A stretch of 64,000 nucleotides of DNA, taken from positions 1 to 64,000 of the forward strand of contig QHVH01000006.1 in NCBI GenBank assembly GCA_003222245.1, in the 5' to 3' direction. The translations under genes and the position numbers were made by a program. This document shows positions 54,846-64,000 of the stretch, piece after piece. Positions within the stretch are counted from its first letter, which is position 1; every line of letters begins with the position of its first letter. The notes below the pieces were generated by a model. It was not told the DNA's origin, did no database searches, and saw only the letters and a program-made list of their open reading frames with translations. This DNA comes from Blastocatellia bacterium AA13. GTDB lineage: Bacteria > Acidobacteriota > Blastocatellia > UBA7656.

Positions 54846-55679
54846 CTATTCGCCCGACAACATCTTTAAGCTCTCATCCAAGCCTGTCAGCCGGTACACC
54901 CCTACCGCGATCCGCTCCGCGAATTTCTCGGAGACCAGTGCATGGTTTCCGAGTCCCGCATCGCTTCTCGATAGACCCGTAACGCGAGTCAGTTCGCCAA
55001 GCATTGTCATTCCAGCCCCTCGAAGATATGCCCGTGCAACCTCGCGCAGCGCAACCTCACGCCTGACTGTTACAGCCATCTCTTGAGGGAATCGATCTTC
55101 GGCAAGCGTCCAGATGTAAGTGAACCACGGATCGTAGACTACTTCGCTTGGAATCACTTTCATCGCCCGCTGAAGCTCGTCTATAGCGCGCGTTAGCTTC
55201 GGACGCTCTTTGATTCCGGAGGCTTCCCGTAAATCGACGGTGGCAAGCTCGCGTTCTTTTCTCAGGGCCTTCAAAACCGCGCGAGCCTCTGGAGACAGCG
55301 TCAATCGTTCCTGTTTTTTTCCAACTCCAAAGAGTGCGTTGAAATGAGGAATCAAACGCGGCGCCATGAACGTCGAGCGTCCCCTGAGGAGCTTCGCATA
55401 GTAACAGCGGCCGCGCCGAAGTATTTCATCCTTGATGATCCATGTGAGACTTGATTCCGGGTCCTTCTGTACATTGCGGGGCATATGGGCATCACGCCGG
55501 CCGCAAACGGCTACGTACAACGACGGCCCCGGCCGGCGACAGTCAACAAGACCGCCGCAAAAACCGAGGCTCTCAATGAGCCGCTCGGCTTCGCTCGAAT
55601 TCTCGACTCGTAGCTCGGGCGTCCTGCGCCAGAGCCTGTCGCGATACATTTCGATTTCTTCAGGAGGAGTCGGCGGCAT
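54846..55679 (-). CDS. AlkZ-like winged-helix protein
   Basis: 277 residues, with several winged-helix units (LSPEARAVLKALRKERELATVDLREASGIKERPKLTRAIDELQRAMKVIP). Its layout resembles AlkZ-related proteins of the HTH_42/YcaQ group, DNA glycosylases that open bulky or crosslinked lesions. The family catalytic QxQ/QxD motif is not clear here, so it could be a DNA-binding relative without activity. Downstream of the histidine phosphatase on the same strand. Confidence 0.6.
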   Translation of the reverse strand: MPPTPPEEIEMYRDRLWRRTPELRVENSSEAERLIESLGFCGGLVDCRRPGPSLYVAVCGRRDAHMPRNVQKDPESSLTWIIKDEILRRGRCYYAKLLRGRSTFMAPRLIPHFNALFGVGKKQERLTLSPEARAVLKALRKERELATVDLREASGIKERPKLTRAIDELQRAMKVIPSEVVYDPWFTYIWTLAEDRFPQEMAVTVRREVALREVARAYLRGAGMTMLGELTRVTGLSRSDAGLGNHALVSEKFAERIAVGVYRLTGLDESLKMLSGE

Positions 55680-55699
55680 TGGTCGGTAATCCGCGGAAT

Positions 55700-56413
55700 T
55701 TACCTGAACGTTCTGAGGTCGTCGGTCAGGTGCGGCGTGGAGTTGTAAGAGAAGAGTCTGAGGCCGTCTCCGAATCGCTTCAGAGTCGTCATGCTGCTGT
55801 TGTAGATGACCCCGAGCAGCCTCATCAACTGAGCATCCGAAACGCTCAAGGCGCTGCCCGCGAGGATCGCGATCGGTGTTGCCGAGGTGAATACGAGGAT
55901 CGTATCGTCATGTGAGTCGTCGAGCTCTCCCGCAATCGATTTGATTCGCGCTTGAAAGTCTGACCACGATTCTCCATCGAAATCAGGGTAGCGGTTATCG
56001 ATCCACGCCCGGATCATAGCAACATCACAACGCCCGACCGGACCTCGCGTGGTGTGAGGCTCCCGCTTCAATGTCTCGATCATTTCTTTGTAATCGGCCG
56101 AGAATACGCTGTCTTCCGAGCACATCCGCTCGGAGAATGCCCTGTAGAGACCGGCAAGTTGAAACTCATTCCATCGGGAATCGCCCTTGATTTCCGGAAC
56201 CCGGCGCCCGTTTCCGTTGAGCGACTCGCGTACTATTTCCGCGGTCAACCGTTGGCGGTTCATTGCCCCGCAGTGGATCTCCGAGATTCGAGCGCGCTGA
56301 GAAGCAAGATGCTCTCCGAGCAGCCTCGCCTGTTCAAGGCCAAGATCGGACAACACATCGTAATTGTCGCGCGTACCTGCCTGAGCGTGCCGGACTAAAT
56401 AGATGAAACCCAA
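55700..56413 (-). CDS. Histidine phosphatase-family protein
   Basis: 237 residues. N-terminal LVRHAQAGTRDNYDVLSDLGLEQARLLG is the phospho-His motif (RHAQ rather than RHG), with SEIHCGAMNRQRLTAEIV, RWNEFQ and a C-terminal VFTSATPIAILAG, where many phosphatases have a second His. The start is a TTG at 56413 with GGGAG four bases upstream; a TTG at 56443 is also open. The missing C-terminal His may lower activity. Substrate unknown. Confidence 0.85.
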   Translation of the reverse strand: MGFIYLVRHAQAGTRDNYDVLSDLGLEQARLLGEHLASQRARISEIHCGAMNRQRLTAEIVRESLNGNGRRVPEIKGDSRWNEFQLAGLYRAFSERMCSEDSVFSADYKEMIETLKREPHTTRGPVGRCDVAMIRAWIDNRYPDFDGESWSDFQARIKSIAGELDDSHDDTILVFTSATPIAILAGSALSVSDAQLMRLLGVIYNSSMTTLKRFGDGLRLFSYNSTPHLTDDLRTFR

Positions 56414-56449
56414 TCGACTCCCTATGTCGCCACGGAGGCGCAATCGAAA

Positions 56450-57595
56450 TCAGATCCCCGACTCACGGGCAAGATCCAGGGCGGCCTTTGTCAGGCCCGC
56501 CACTCGCGGTCCGAATGCGGCGAACCGTTCGTCGTGCGTTTGCCCTCGCACATATCTGAAATAGATTTGCTGAACTACGACAGCGATCTTGAACAGCGCG
56601 AAAGCCTCATAAAAGGCGATCCCGGACAAGTCGCGGCCGGTCTTTTCGGCATAGCGCTCGGTCATTTCTCGGCGAGTCAACCACCCGGCTCCCGTAGTCA
56701 CGGGGCTGATGGATTCCCGCCTCGCTTCAGGATCGTCTTTCTCGGCCCAGTAACAAAGCAGGATGCCGAGATCGATCAATGGATCGCCTACAGTGCACAT
56801 CTCCCAATCCAACACCGCTACGACGCGGGTCGGGTCTTCGAGGCCGAGCATCACGTTGTCGAGCTTGAAATCGTTATGTACAAGAGCAGCCGGCCGTCCC
56901 ACGGCAGGATCGGGCTCGGGTGGAATGCGCTCGCCGAGCCACTTCACGATTTGGTCCACTTCTGGGACTTCGCTTGTTTTGGAGCGCTGCCATCGCTCGT
57001 GCCATCCCTTAACTTGCCGCGATACGAATCCGACTGGTTTTCCAAGCGCTGCCAATCCGCTGCCGTAGATATCCACATCGTGCAGAGCGGCAAGAGTGTC
57101 GACCATGGCTTCGCTGATTCGCCTCCTCGTCAGCGGATCATCACCTATCTCGGGAGGCTCTTCTCTTCTGATGACGATCCCGCTCCGCCGCTCCATCAAA
57201 TAAAACGGCACGCCTACGACAGATAGATCTTCGCATAGCAGAAACGGCTTCGGAGCGAGCGGAAAGAAAGGATTGATCGCGGAAAGCAGTCGAAACTCGC
57301 GCGGCATATCGTGAGCCGTCGGCGCTACCGGCCCGACGGGAGGACGGCGCAGCACGAATTCGCGCGAGCCAAGCCTGATCAAATAAGTGAGATTGGAGTG
57401 GCCTCCTGGAAACTGCTCGATCTCCAATTCAGCTTCATCGAGAGCCTCGCCGTCACCGAACTCTGAAATGCGCGTCTGCAGCTCGTGTAGCAGTGCGGCC
57501 CGGTTCAGCTCTTCGCCGGGTCTGATCGCGGTTGTGTCGTGATTTGCCAGATGCCCCTCGCTTAATTGGCGATGTTTCGAGAGCGGTCGAATCAA
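56450..57595 (-). CDS. APH-like phosphotransferase (ACAD10-type)
   Basis: 381 residues. Protein-kinase-like fold: [30 protein letters not shown] (nucleotide loop), [11 protein letters not shown] (Brenner motif) and [17 protein letters not shown] (metal Asp). This subgroup of the aminoglycoside phosphotransferase superfamily is often coupled with acyl-CoA dehydrogenases and phosphorylates hydroxy-acyl-CoAs. The start is a TTG at 57595 without a good ribosome site, in a 13-bp tandem repeat (57586-57611), so it is doubtful. Confidence 0.88.
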   Translation of the reverse strand: MIRPLSKHRQLSEGHLANHDTTAIRPGEELNRAALLHELQTRISEFGDGEALDEAELEIEQFPGGHSNLTYLIRLGSREFVLRRPPVGPVAPTAHDMPREFRLLSAINPFFPLAPKPFLLCEDLSVVGVPFYLMERRSGIVIRREEPPEIGDDPLTRRRISEAMVDTLAALHDVDIYGSGLAALGKPVGFVSRQVKGWHERWQRSKTSEVPEVDQIVKWLGERIPPEPDPAVGRPAALVHNDFKLDNVMLGLEDPTRVVAVLDWEMCTVGDPLIDLGILLCYWAEKDDPEARRESISPVTTGAGWLTRREMTERYAEKTGRDLSGIAFYEAFALFKIAVVVQQIYFRYVRGQTHDERFAAFGPRVAGLTKAALDLARESGI

Positions 57596-57611
57596 ATCGT
57601 CGAATCAAATC
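57586..57611. repeat. 13-bp tandem duplication over the kinase start
   Basis: GTCGAATCAAATC occurs twice in a row (57586-57598 and 57599-57611). On the minus strand this puts two TTGATTCGAC copies at the proposed start of the phosphotransferase, so the true start could have moved by the duplication. Confidence 0.6.
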
Positions 57612-57794
57612 AAGGAGCGATATTAGGCATCAATGGGTTGATGTTCAAGTTCGCAAGCTGGACCGGCGCCTAATGTGTTTGGGAGCGCAGCGTGATCAGA
57701 CGAGTAGGTAGAACATTACTCTTGGCCGGACAATCATTGATATAGAAGCCACAGTGTTGAAACAACGGCTTACGGCGTGGTATTTTCGGCTCCG

Positions 57795-58655
57795 ATGATT
57801 AAGAGATTGCAACCCAATGCAGCCATACGGCTCGCGCTACGGAGCCCTCGAATCATCGCCGCCTTCCTTCTTCTTCTTTCACTCTCCGCCAACGCCTTTG
57901 CAACCTGGTCGGTAATCGCCGTGGACAGAAAGAAGAAGCAGGTAGTCATTGCTTCGGCTACCTGCGTACCGCAGGACGCTTTCGCGAGTTTTCCCGCGAA
58001 GGGCCTGAAAGATGTGCAAGCTATCATACTTCCGGGGATCGGAATCGCGGCCGCCCAGGCCAACGTGGATAGAACCAGAGCGCTCCAGAACCTCATAGCC
58101 ACCGAATTGAAACGAAAGACCGATCCGGCGCGTATAATCGAATTGCTGAAATCTCAGGACACTAACAACGCATCCCGACAGTATGGGATTGTGGATTTAG
58201 AGGGCCGGGCGGCCGGTTATTCAGGCGCCCAAAACGGTAAGCAGTCGCTGGATCGGCAAGGCAAGGTCGACGGAACTGAGATTTACTTTTCCATTCAGGG
58301 AAACATACTTGCCGACGACAGCGTCGTGGAAGAAGCGGTGAAAGCATTTCGGAACGCAAAAGGAACGCTGGCCGACAGAGTGATGGCCGCTATGGAAGCC
58401 GCCGACGCCCACGGCGGCGACCGCCGTTGTAATTGCAAAACGCCTCCAGACCCCCCTGCTCCCTGCGAAACCAAGACCGCTCACGTCGCCTATCTCGTAG
58501 TCGCGGACAAAAAGGACAAAATGGGCTCCGGACTCAATGACGGGAGCTACTATTGCGAGATTTCGGTCACCGACAAAGACATCAAGGCCGACGAAAACGA
58601 CAATCCGGTTAAGACGCTCAGGCTTCGATACGATAAATGGCGACGGGCGCATTAG
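57795..58655 (+). CDS. DUF1028 secreted protein
   Basis: 286 residues from the ATG at 57795; a GTG at 57777 is open as well. A signal peptide (IIAAFLLLLSLSANAFA) is followed by TWSVIAVDRKKKQVVIASATCVPQDAFA, the N-terminal Ntn-like strand of DUF1028, and RQYGIVDLEGRAAGYSGAQNG. A Cys-containing loop RRCNCKTPPDPPAPCETK lies near the C-terminus. The family has an Ntn-hydrolase-like fold but no firm activity. Confidence 0.88.
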   Translation: MIKRLQPNAAIRLALRSPRIIAAFLLLLSLSANAFATWSVIAVDRKKKQVVIASATCVPQDAFASFPAKGLKDVQAIILPGIGIAAAQANVDRTRALQNLIATELKRKTDPARIIELLKSQDTNNASRQYGIVDLEGRAAGYSGAQNGKQSLDRQGKVDGTEIYFSIQGNILADDSVVEEAVKAFRNAKGTLADRVMAAMEAADAHGGDRRCNCKTPPDPPAPCETKTAHVAYLVVADKKDKMGSGLNDGSYYCEISVTDKDIKADENDNPVKTLRLRYDKWRRAH

Positions 58656-58679
58656 CGTTCGCCGCGGAACGGGGAGGCA

Positions 58680-59564
58680 ATGGGAATAACCCTTCTCCTG
58701 GCGGAAGACAACCCGACGGTTCGCAAGATCTACGGCGACACGCTGAGCGCCGAAGGGTACACCGTCATTCAAGCCGAAGATGGAGATCAGGCTCTTGATG
58801 CTCTTGAACACGAACCAGTGGACGTTCTCGTAACGGATCTGTATATGCCGGGCCACACAGGTCTGGAGCTCGTAGAGCGCGGCCGCAAACTCCATCCCGA
58901 ACTGCGCACGGTGCTAATGACCGGACACGGCTCGCCCGACGCCGTAATCGAAGCATTTCGATATCAAGCCTGTGCCTTTCTCTCCAAGCCATTCTCTCTC
59001 GAAGATCTGCGCGGCGCCGTGACGACCGCGCTCGAGCACAAACCTGCGTGCGGAATCGAGGTCGTTTCGGCAAAGCCTGACTGGATCGAGCTTCTCGTTC
59101 CTTGTGATCTGCACGCCGTGGCGCCGCTTCAGAAGTTAATCACGGAGCTTGATACGAAGCTGCCGGTTGAAACTCGCGAGGCTATCGGTTCCGCGTTTCG
59201 AGAGATGCTCGGCAATGCAATCGAGCACGGCGGCAAATGCGATCCGGCCCAGCGAGTGGTCGTCAAATACGTTCGGCTCAAGCGCGCGATAATGTACTCG
59301 ATCAAGGATCCGGGAAATGGGTTCGACATCGCCGAGATGCAGCATGCCGCCATCACAAACCCTACCGACGAGCCGCTTCGGCATATGCAGGTGAGGGCCG
59401 AGAAGGGGATCAGGCCCGGCGGCTACGGCATCCTGCTGGCCTCACAAGTCATCGACGAGTTGATTTACAACGAACGCCACAATGAACTCATTTTTGTGAA
59501 GTACGTCGACACCGGCGCCGATTCGAAGGAAGATTCTAGGCAGTCTGACAACGGCTCGCATTAA
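58680..59564 (+). CDS. Receiver domain fused to an RsbW-like ATPase
   Basis: 294 residues. Residues 1-118: receiver with D53 (VTDLYMPG), T81 and K103 (LSKPF). Residues 135-285: HATPase of the anti-sigma type with REMLGNAIEHGG (N179), KDPGNGFD and RPGGYGILLASQVIDEL; no HisKA. Phosphorylation of the receiver may switch a serine kinase or anti-sigma activity. The order REC-HATPase is a known but uncommon output. It starts 25 bases after the DUF1028 gene. Confidence 0.9.
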   Translation: MGITLLLAEDNPTVRKIYGDTLSAEGYTVIQAEDGDQALDALEHEPVDVLVTDLYMPGHTGLELVERGRKLHPELRTVLMTGHGSPDAVIEAFRYQACAFLSKPFSLEDLRGAVTTALEHKPACGIEVVSAKPDWIELLVPCDLHAVAPLQKLITELDTKLPVETREAIGSAFREMLGNAIEHGGKCDPAQRVVVKYVRLKRAIMYSIKDPGNGFDIAEMQHAAITNPTDEPLRHMQVRAEKGIRPGGYGILLASQVIDELIYNERHNELIFVKYVDTGADSKEDSRQSDNGSH

Positions 59565-59902
59565 ATTGACGCGCCGAAGATGAAAGACCGGCTCCGGTTT
59601 TCAGCGAGAGGGAAGAACAACTTTCTGATCTGTCTCTGCGCCAGCCCCTTGAGCAAATTCTATTTGTAACGATACGGCTGAAGAGTAATTGTAGGAGCGG
59701 CGCCTCTGGGCCTCCGCCCGTTTTCGAGGCTACGCTCTCGTTCCAGGATTACAGTTATTCACGCCTCGCCGCGACGTCTGGAGATCTCAGCCGAGTTTCA
59801 GATCGAATTCGTAAAGAGGGCGGGCAGGGGCCTGCTCTTACCTTTGTTTTACCTTTGCGGGCAAGCCATGCAGAGCACCAAAACGATAGTCTTCGGAGAA
59901 TT
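59565..59902. other. Intergenic region, no gene seen
   Basis: A G+C-rich stretch at about 59690-59740 (GTAGGAGCGGCGCCTCTGGGC) resembles the dispersed elements near 35040-35150. No open frame is convincing. The promoter of the large protease should lie in this region. Confidence 0.45.
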
Positions 59903-62900
59903 ATGATGTCACATAAGAAAGCCGTTTCAATCGGACTCATTTTCGGTTTGTTTGTCTCGCTCTTATCATTAGGGCTCGGCTGCTTCACGCGTCGGGCGAA
60001 CGCGGACTCGACGGAAGCTCGTCCTTATTTCACCGAGCCGGCGATATCGCCTGATCGCAGCGAGATTGCTTTTTCATCCGGAGGCGACATATGGACGGCG
60101 CCCGCATCGGGAGGCGAAGCGCGGCTGCTGATCTCACACCCAGCCACCGAGTCACGGCCCCTCTATTCCCCCGATGGTAAACGGCTGGCGTTCATATCGA
60201 CTCGCACCGGCGGCGGCGACATCTATGTGCTGACCCTCGCGACTGGCGAGTTGAAGCGCATAACGTATGACGACGGCCTCGATCAACTGGACGCTTGGTC
60301 GCGAGACGGGAAATGGCTTTATTTTTCGTCGACCAGCCGAGACATCTCGGTAATGAACGACCTCTTGCGTGTCGGCGCGGAAGGCGGTACGCCTATGCAA
60401 GTCAGCGCCGACCGCTACGCTAACGAATTCTTCTCCGCTCCCTCTCCCGATGGCAATACCATTGCTTTTACCGCGCGAGGAATCTCTTCCGGACAGTGGT
60501 GGCGAAAGGGACACAGCCATATCGATGAGAGCGAGGTATGGCTCCGTCATAGTGACTCCGCGGGAAGTTACGAGCGCATTACCGAAGGCGGCGCGAAGGA
60601 AATGTGGCCGATGTGGAAGGCCGACGGCCGCACAATCTTCTATGTATCGGATCGAAGCGGCGCCCAGAATATCTGGACCAAGCCTCTGTCCGGATCTGCT
60701 CGACAGGTTACGAAGTTCAAGGACGGCCGCGTACTCTGGCCTAACATTTCCTATGACGGCCGCTCAATCGTCTTCGAACATGATTTCGGAATATGGCTTC
60801 TCGATACGGACTCGGGGCAGGCTAAGCAGGTTTCGATAACCCGGCGAGGCGCGCCGGCAGGTCCTGGGGTCGAGCACCTAACGTTCACTAATCAGATTCA
60901 GGAAGCGGCGCTCGCGCCCGATGGGAAGAAGGTGGCGTTCGTCGTCCATGGAGAGGTGTTCGCGGCGTCGGCCAAGGACGGCGGTGACGCAGCCCGCATA
61001 ACTCATACCGAGGCGCCCGAATTGGAAGTCGCGTGGTCGCCGGATAGTCGAAAGCTGGTTTACGTTTCAACGCGCTCGGGTTCGGCCAATATATACCTGT
61101 ACGATTTCACGTCTAACTCGGAAACTCGCCTTACCAGCACCGAGTCGAGTGATGCGCTGCCGGTATTCGCGCCCGATGGTAAATCGATCGCTTTCGAGCG
61201 GAGCGGGCGCGAATTGCGGGTATTTGATGTTGAATCCAAGCAGGAACGGCTGCTCGCAACGGGTTATCTCGGCCGGCCTCCGCTCAATGCCTCGCGGCCG
61301 TTCGCCTGGTCTCCTGACAGCCGATGGCTCGCGTATATAACCCTGGGAAACAAATCATTCCGCAATATTCAGGTCGTAGCGGCAGCGGGAGGGGAAAGCC
61401 GCCAAATCAGCTTCCTCGCAAATAGCTTCAGCGATTCGGTGTCCTGGAGTCCCGACGGAACCTATATTCTCTTCGATACGAATCAAAGAACCGAGGACGG
61501 ACAAATCGCAAGAGTAGACCTGATCGAGCACACACCGAAGTTCCGCGAAGATCAATTTCGCGATCTCTTCAAAGAAGAATCTCCGCGGCCGCCGAACCGC
61601 AGAGCGCCTGCCGAAAATCCGAGGGAAGCCGTGCCTGAAGCACCGCGGGTGAACGATCAAAGCGCGGATCAGAAGAAGTCCGCGGGCAAGCCGGTCGAGA
61701 TTGTCTTTGAGGATATCAGGCGGCGTTTGAGCGAGCTTCCCGTAGGCATCGATGCAAATTCGCAATCAATAAGTCCTGACGGTAAGTGGCTCGTGATGAT
61801 TGCGTCCGCCGCGGGTCAGTCCAATCTCTACGTCTATTCGTTGGACGAGCTGTCTCGTGAGAGGCCGGTCGCACGGCAGTTGACTTCTACGCCGGGGCTC
61901 AAGCGCGATGCGCAATTTTCTCCGGATAGCAAAGAGGTGTACTACCTTGAACAGGGCCGCATAAGCGTTGTTTCACTGGAAGCCCGAAACCCGCGTCCTC
62001 TTGCAGTGAGTGCCGAGATGGATGTGGATTTTAACTCGGAGAAGATTCAGGCATTTCAACAAGCGTGGTCTTACCTTCGCGATGGCTTCTTTGACGAAAA
62101 ATTCAACGGCGTCGATTGGAAGGCGGTTCGAGCTGAATACGCTCCTTTAATCGCGGGGGCCGCAACACCGGACGAGATGCGCCGCCTGCTTTCGCTAATG
62201 GTGGGTGAGCTGAACGCTTCGCACCTGGGAGTGAACGCTCCGTTTGGCGGGAATCAGCCTTCGACGGGGCGTCTGGGATTGCGCTTCGACAGAGATGAGT
62301 ACGAGAAGAACGGATGTCTGCGAATGTCGGAAGTGATCCCGCTCAGTCCCGCCGCGGTTGAGAAGATCAAAGTCGGCGAATATCTGTTAGCCGTGGATGG
62401 AACCGGAATCACCGCGCGAACGAATCTCGACGAATTGCTGGATCATAAAATAGGCAAGAGAACCGTGGTCACCATCGCCGCGTCGGCGGACGGCGCGAAC
62501 AAACGCGAAGCCATAGTCCGGCCGGTTAATCTTGCAACCGAGAAAGGGCTGCTCTATCGCGCGTGGGTTGAAGAGCGCAGGGCCTACGTGCTCAAGGCAA
62601 GCGGAGGCCGTCTCGGCTACGTCCACATTCCGGATATGTCCGCGGCTTCGCTTTCTCAGCTCTACGTCGATTTGGACGCCGAGAATCAAGCGTGCGACGG
62701 CGTTGTAGTGGACGTGAGAAACAACACGGGCGGCTTTGTTAATGCGTATGCTCTGGATGTGCTGAGCCGAAAACATTACCTGACGATGACCGTACGGGGG
62801 CTGCCCGCGGCTCCGGCGCGTCCAATGCTCGGGCAGCGTGCTCTGGAAGCTCCGACGATACTGGTGACGAACCAACACTCGCTTTCCGACGCGGAGGACT

Positions 62901-63202
62901 TTTCCGAAGGCTATCGCAGCATGAAGCTCGGGAAAGTGGTGGGCGAGCCTACAGCCGGCTGGATAATTTATACGTCGAACGTTCAGCTCATAGACGGCTC
63001 GGGATTTCGCCTTCCGTTCGTTCGAATCACAACGGCAGCCGGCGAAGATATGGAGCTCCATCCTCGTCCGGTCGACGTTCCGGTTCAACGTCCGATAGGC
63101 GAGAGCTACACGGGCCGTGATATTCAACTCGACACCGCCGTCGCCGAGTTGTTGAAAGTGGTAGGCCGCGAGACCAAGACCAGGGCCGCCGGCCAGAGAT
63201 GA
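59903..63202 (+). CDS. Tricorn-like protease (S41 family) with beta-propellers
   Basis: 1099 residues. A signal peptide (MMSHKKAVSIGLIFGLFVSL, cleavage near ANA-DS) is followed by PD40/WD40-type propeller repeats (SPDGKRLAFISTRTGGGDIYVL, SPDSRKLVYVSTRSGSANIYLY) to about 560, a charged linker, more propeller-like sequence (about 600-690), a C1-type helical domain, a PDZ (EVIPLSPAAVEKIKVGEYLLAVDG) and the S41 peptidase with the nucleophile in TNQHSLSDAEDFSEG. GGAG precedes the ATG at 59903. It should digest oligopeptides in the periplasm. Confidence 0.93.
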   Translation: MMSHKKAVSIGLIFGLFVSLLSLGLGCFTRRANADSTEARPYFTEPAISPDRSEIAFSSGGDIWTAPASGGEARLLISHPATESRPLYSPDGKRLAFISTRTGGGDIYVLTLATGELKRITYDDGLDQLDAWSRDGKWLYFSSTSRDISVMNDLLRVGAEGGTPMQVSADRYANEFFSAPSPDGNTIAFTARGISSGQWWRKGHSHIDESEVWLRHSDSAGSYERITEGGAKEMWPMWKADGRTIFYVSDRSGAQNIWTKPLSGSARQVTKFKDGRVLWPNISYDGRSIVFEHDFGIWLLDTDSGQAKQVSITRRGAPAGPGVEHLTFTNQIQEAALAPDGKKVAFVVHGEVFAASAKDGGDAARITHTEAPELEVAWSPDSRKLVYVSTRSGSANIYLYDFTSNSETRLTSTESSDALPVFAPDGKSIAFERSGRELRVFDVESKQERLLATGYLGRPPLNASRPFAWSPDSRWLAYITLGNKSFRNIQVVAAAGGESRQISFLANSFSDSVSWSPDGTYILFDTNQRTEDGQIARVDLIEHTPKFREDQFRDLFKEESPRPPNRRAPAENPREAVPEAPRVNDQSADQKKSAGKPVEIVFEDIRRRLSELPVGIDANSQSISPDGKWLVMIASAAGQSNLYVYSLDELSRERPVARQLTSTPGLKRDAQFSPDSKEVYYLEQGRISVVSLEARNPRPLAVSAEMDVDFNSEKIQAFQQAWSYLRDGFFDEKFNGVDWKAVRAEYAPLIAGAATPDEMRRLLSLMVGELNASHLGVNAPFGGNQPSTGRLGLRFDRDEYEKNGCLRMSEVIPLSPAAVEKIKVGEYLLAVDGTGITARTNLDELLDHKIGKRTVVTIAASADGANKREAIVRPVNLATEKGLLYRAWVEERRAYVLKASGGRLGYVHIPDMSAASLSQLYVDLDAENQACDGVVVDVRNNTGGFVNAYALDVLSRKHYLTMTVRGLPAAPARPMLGQRALEAPTILVTNQHSLSDAEDFSEGYRSMKLGKVVGEPTAGWIIYTSNVQLIDGSGFRLPFVRITTAAGEDMELHPRPVDVPVQRPIGESYTGRDIQLDTAVAELLKVVGRETKTRAAGQR

Positions 63203-63292
63203 TGTTCGTCGCGCGATTATTTTATTGATCCGAAGCGCGGACTAAGAGTCGTAAAGAATTTACTTCCGGTTTTGATTCAACTCTTGGTTTCA

Positions 63293-63350
63293 AACCCCCA
63301 GCGGGGTTGTGTCCTCCAGCCCAGGGTTGCCGTACTTCGGCTACCCTGGG
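63293..63350. repeat. Two hairpins after the tricorn-like gene
   Basis: AACCCC/GGGGTT with a four-base loop (63293-63308) and a longer CCCAGGGT-T-GCC/GGC-T-ACCCTGGG stem (63320-63350). They follow the stop codon of the protease by about 90 bases and may act as a terminator, though no T run follows; the sequence type recurs in related genomes. Confidence 0.5.
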
Positions 63351-63439
63351 GAACGGGGGTGATTGGCGGTCGCTGCGTCAGGCTTGCCAGGATACGGCCT
63401 GACTCACGCCGAAATACCGATTCAATTACGCTGGCCGGC

Positions 63440-64000
63440 TCAGGCATCTTCAGTCGCGCCCTTCAGAAATCCGTAAGCCCATACGCACGCCGCCAGGAAA
63501 TACATCGGTGAAAGACACATCAAAATGGCAAGAGCCCTCCTGTCATATTTAAAGAGCCATTGGATAGCTCTGGCCAGCCGCACCAGCGGCATAAGGCTTA
63601 TCAGCACGGGATGCCGCAGCAGTATCCGGCCGCTGTTGTCGGTTCGCTTTCTTACAAGAGCCGAGCTCCTGCCGAGCGGAAACTGATAGCGGATTACGTT
63701 GCGCCATCCAGTGCGATTCAAATGAGTAACCTGTATCTCGGGATCGAAAAGAATGCGCCCGCCAAGCTCCGTAATCTTCGCATTCAGTAAAATGTCTTCC
63801 GACGCTCGCAGATGGTCATCGAAATAACCTGCCTTTTCGATAACGGAGCGTCTGTACATAACGTTGGCGGTTGGAACCATGCGGACGAGTCTCTTTGGAG
63901 CGGCCGGCATGAATTCCTTGAACTCGAGGAGATATCCGATCCATCCGCTTGCGCTGCGAGGCGTTCCATTCGCGAGCGAACCTCCTACCGCCGCATACTC
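63440..64000 (-). CDS. Glycosyltransferase family 2, C-terminal part, partial at window edge
   Basis: The minus-strand frame is open to base 64000 and continues beyond. It reads YAAVGGSLANGTPRSASGWI, then VPTANVMYRRSVIEKAGYFDDHL, SEDILLNAKITELGGRILFDPEIQVTHLNRT and two C-terminal membrane segments (ALAILMCLSPMYFLAACVWAYGF). The ED pair and late helix place it in GT-A type GT2. The N-terminal nucleotide-binding half is outside the window. Confidence 0.85.
   Translation of the reverse strand, partial: EYAAVGGSLANGTPRSASGWIGYLLEFKEFMPAAPKRLVRMVPTANVMYRRSVIEKAGYFDDHLRASEDILLNAKITELGGRILFDPEIQVTHLNRTGWRNVIRYQFPLGRSSALVRKRTDNSGRILLRHPVLISLMPLVRLARAIQWLFKYDRRALAILMCLSPMYFLAACVWAYGFLKGATEDA

Noticed and set aside
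53817-55475. 14-base match GGGTCCTTCTGTAC near 53817 and 55461
   Set aside because: A match of this length is expected by chance many times in a window this size; nothing flanking it matches.

Overview
This is a gene-dense window of bacterial chromosome, a little over half G+C by eye, with mostly single genes and short operons and several complete housekeeping genes. No rRNA gene or tRNA gene was recognised, but there is a complete tmRNA gene. The gene content fits an environmental heterotroph, probably Acidobacteriota (Blastocatellia-like) or a relative: many secreted proteins with NTF2-like or unknown domains, tricorn-like, S9 and S53 peptidases, multi-domain histidine kinases, VOC and Uma2 proteins, and many small toxin-antitoxin remnants. 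The phylum is an inference from gene content; no marker gene tree was possible.

Layout. 1-3.3 kb: the N-terminus of a transposase runs off the left edge, followed by an rph-murI-coiled-coil operon and tmRNA (ssrA), all on the minus strand. 3.3-5.5 kb: hybrid histidine kinase. 5.5-9.1 kb: an accessory stretch with a degraded antitoxin, two VOC genes each preceded by a degenerate group II intron 3' end, a higA whose higB is broken, an intact brnTA pair, and about 450 bp of decayed 21-bp repeats. 9.1-23.7 kb: secreted proteins, an ankyrin protein, a double VOC protein, a membrane glycosyltransferase, ttcA, a Ca2+/cation exchanger-like protein, a single-domain response regulator, a sulfotransferase and a GNAT enzyme. 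23.8-27 kb: the heme operon hemX-like/hemA/hemC. 27-37.8 kb: S53 peptidase, Uma2 protein, gatA and asnS, acyl-CoA dehydrogenase, MaoC hydratase and S9 peptidase. 37.9-39.2 kb: a compact restriction-modification pair (BglII-like nuclease and MT-A70 methylase). 39.4-43.5 kb: a gmhA pair and a sigma/anti-sigma pair. 43.7-51.4 kb: purine permease, FmdB zinc ribbon, glycosyltransferase-methyltransferase fusion, FAH-family enzyme, a winged-helix/GHKL ATPase/STAS-like regulator behind three direct repeats, aminotransferase and plsC.

51.36-54.75 kb is a precisely bounded IS1595-family transposon. It has 25-bp terminal inverted repeats with one mismatch and a perfect 8-bp target duplication (CAAATCAG). 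It carries a transposase interrupted by one amber codon, a small basic accessory ORF, and four cargo genes: two of unknown function, a Cro/C1-like HTH protein and a DUF3800 protein. It landed in the last codons of plsC and replaced only the final residue. After it come an AlkZ-like winged-helix protein, a histidine phosphatase, an APH-like kinase, a DUF1028 protein, a REC-ATPase regulator, a tricorn-like protease and the C-terminal part of a glycosyltransferase that runs off the right edge.

The strongest candidates for something little described are the IS1595 element with its cargo, the winged-helix/GHKL/STAS-like regulator with its 21-22-bp spaced TTGACAAT repeats, and the paired group II intron 3' remnants in front of two unrelated-looking VOC genes.
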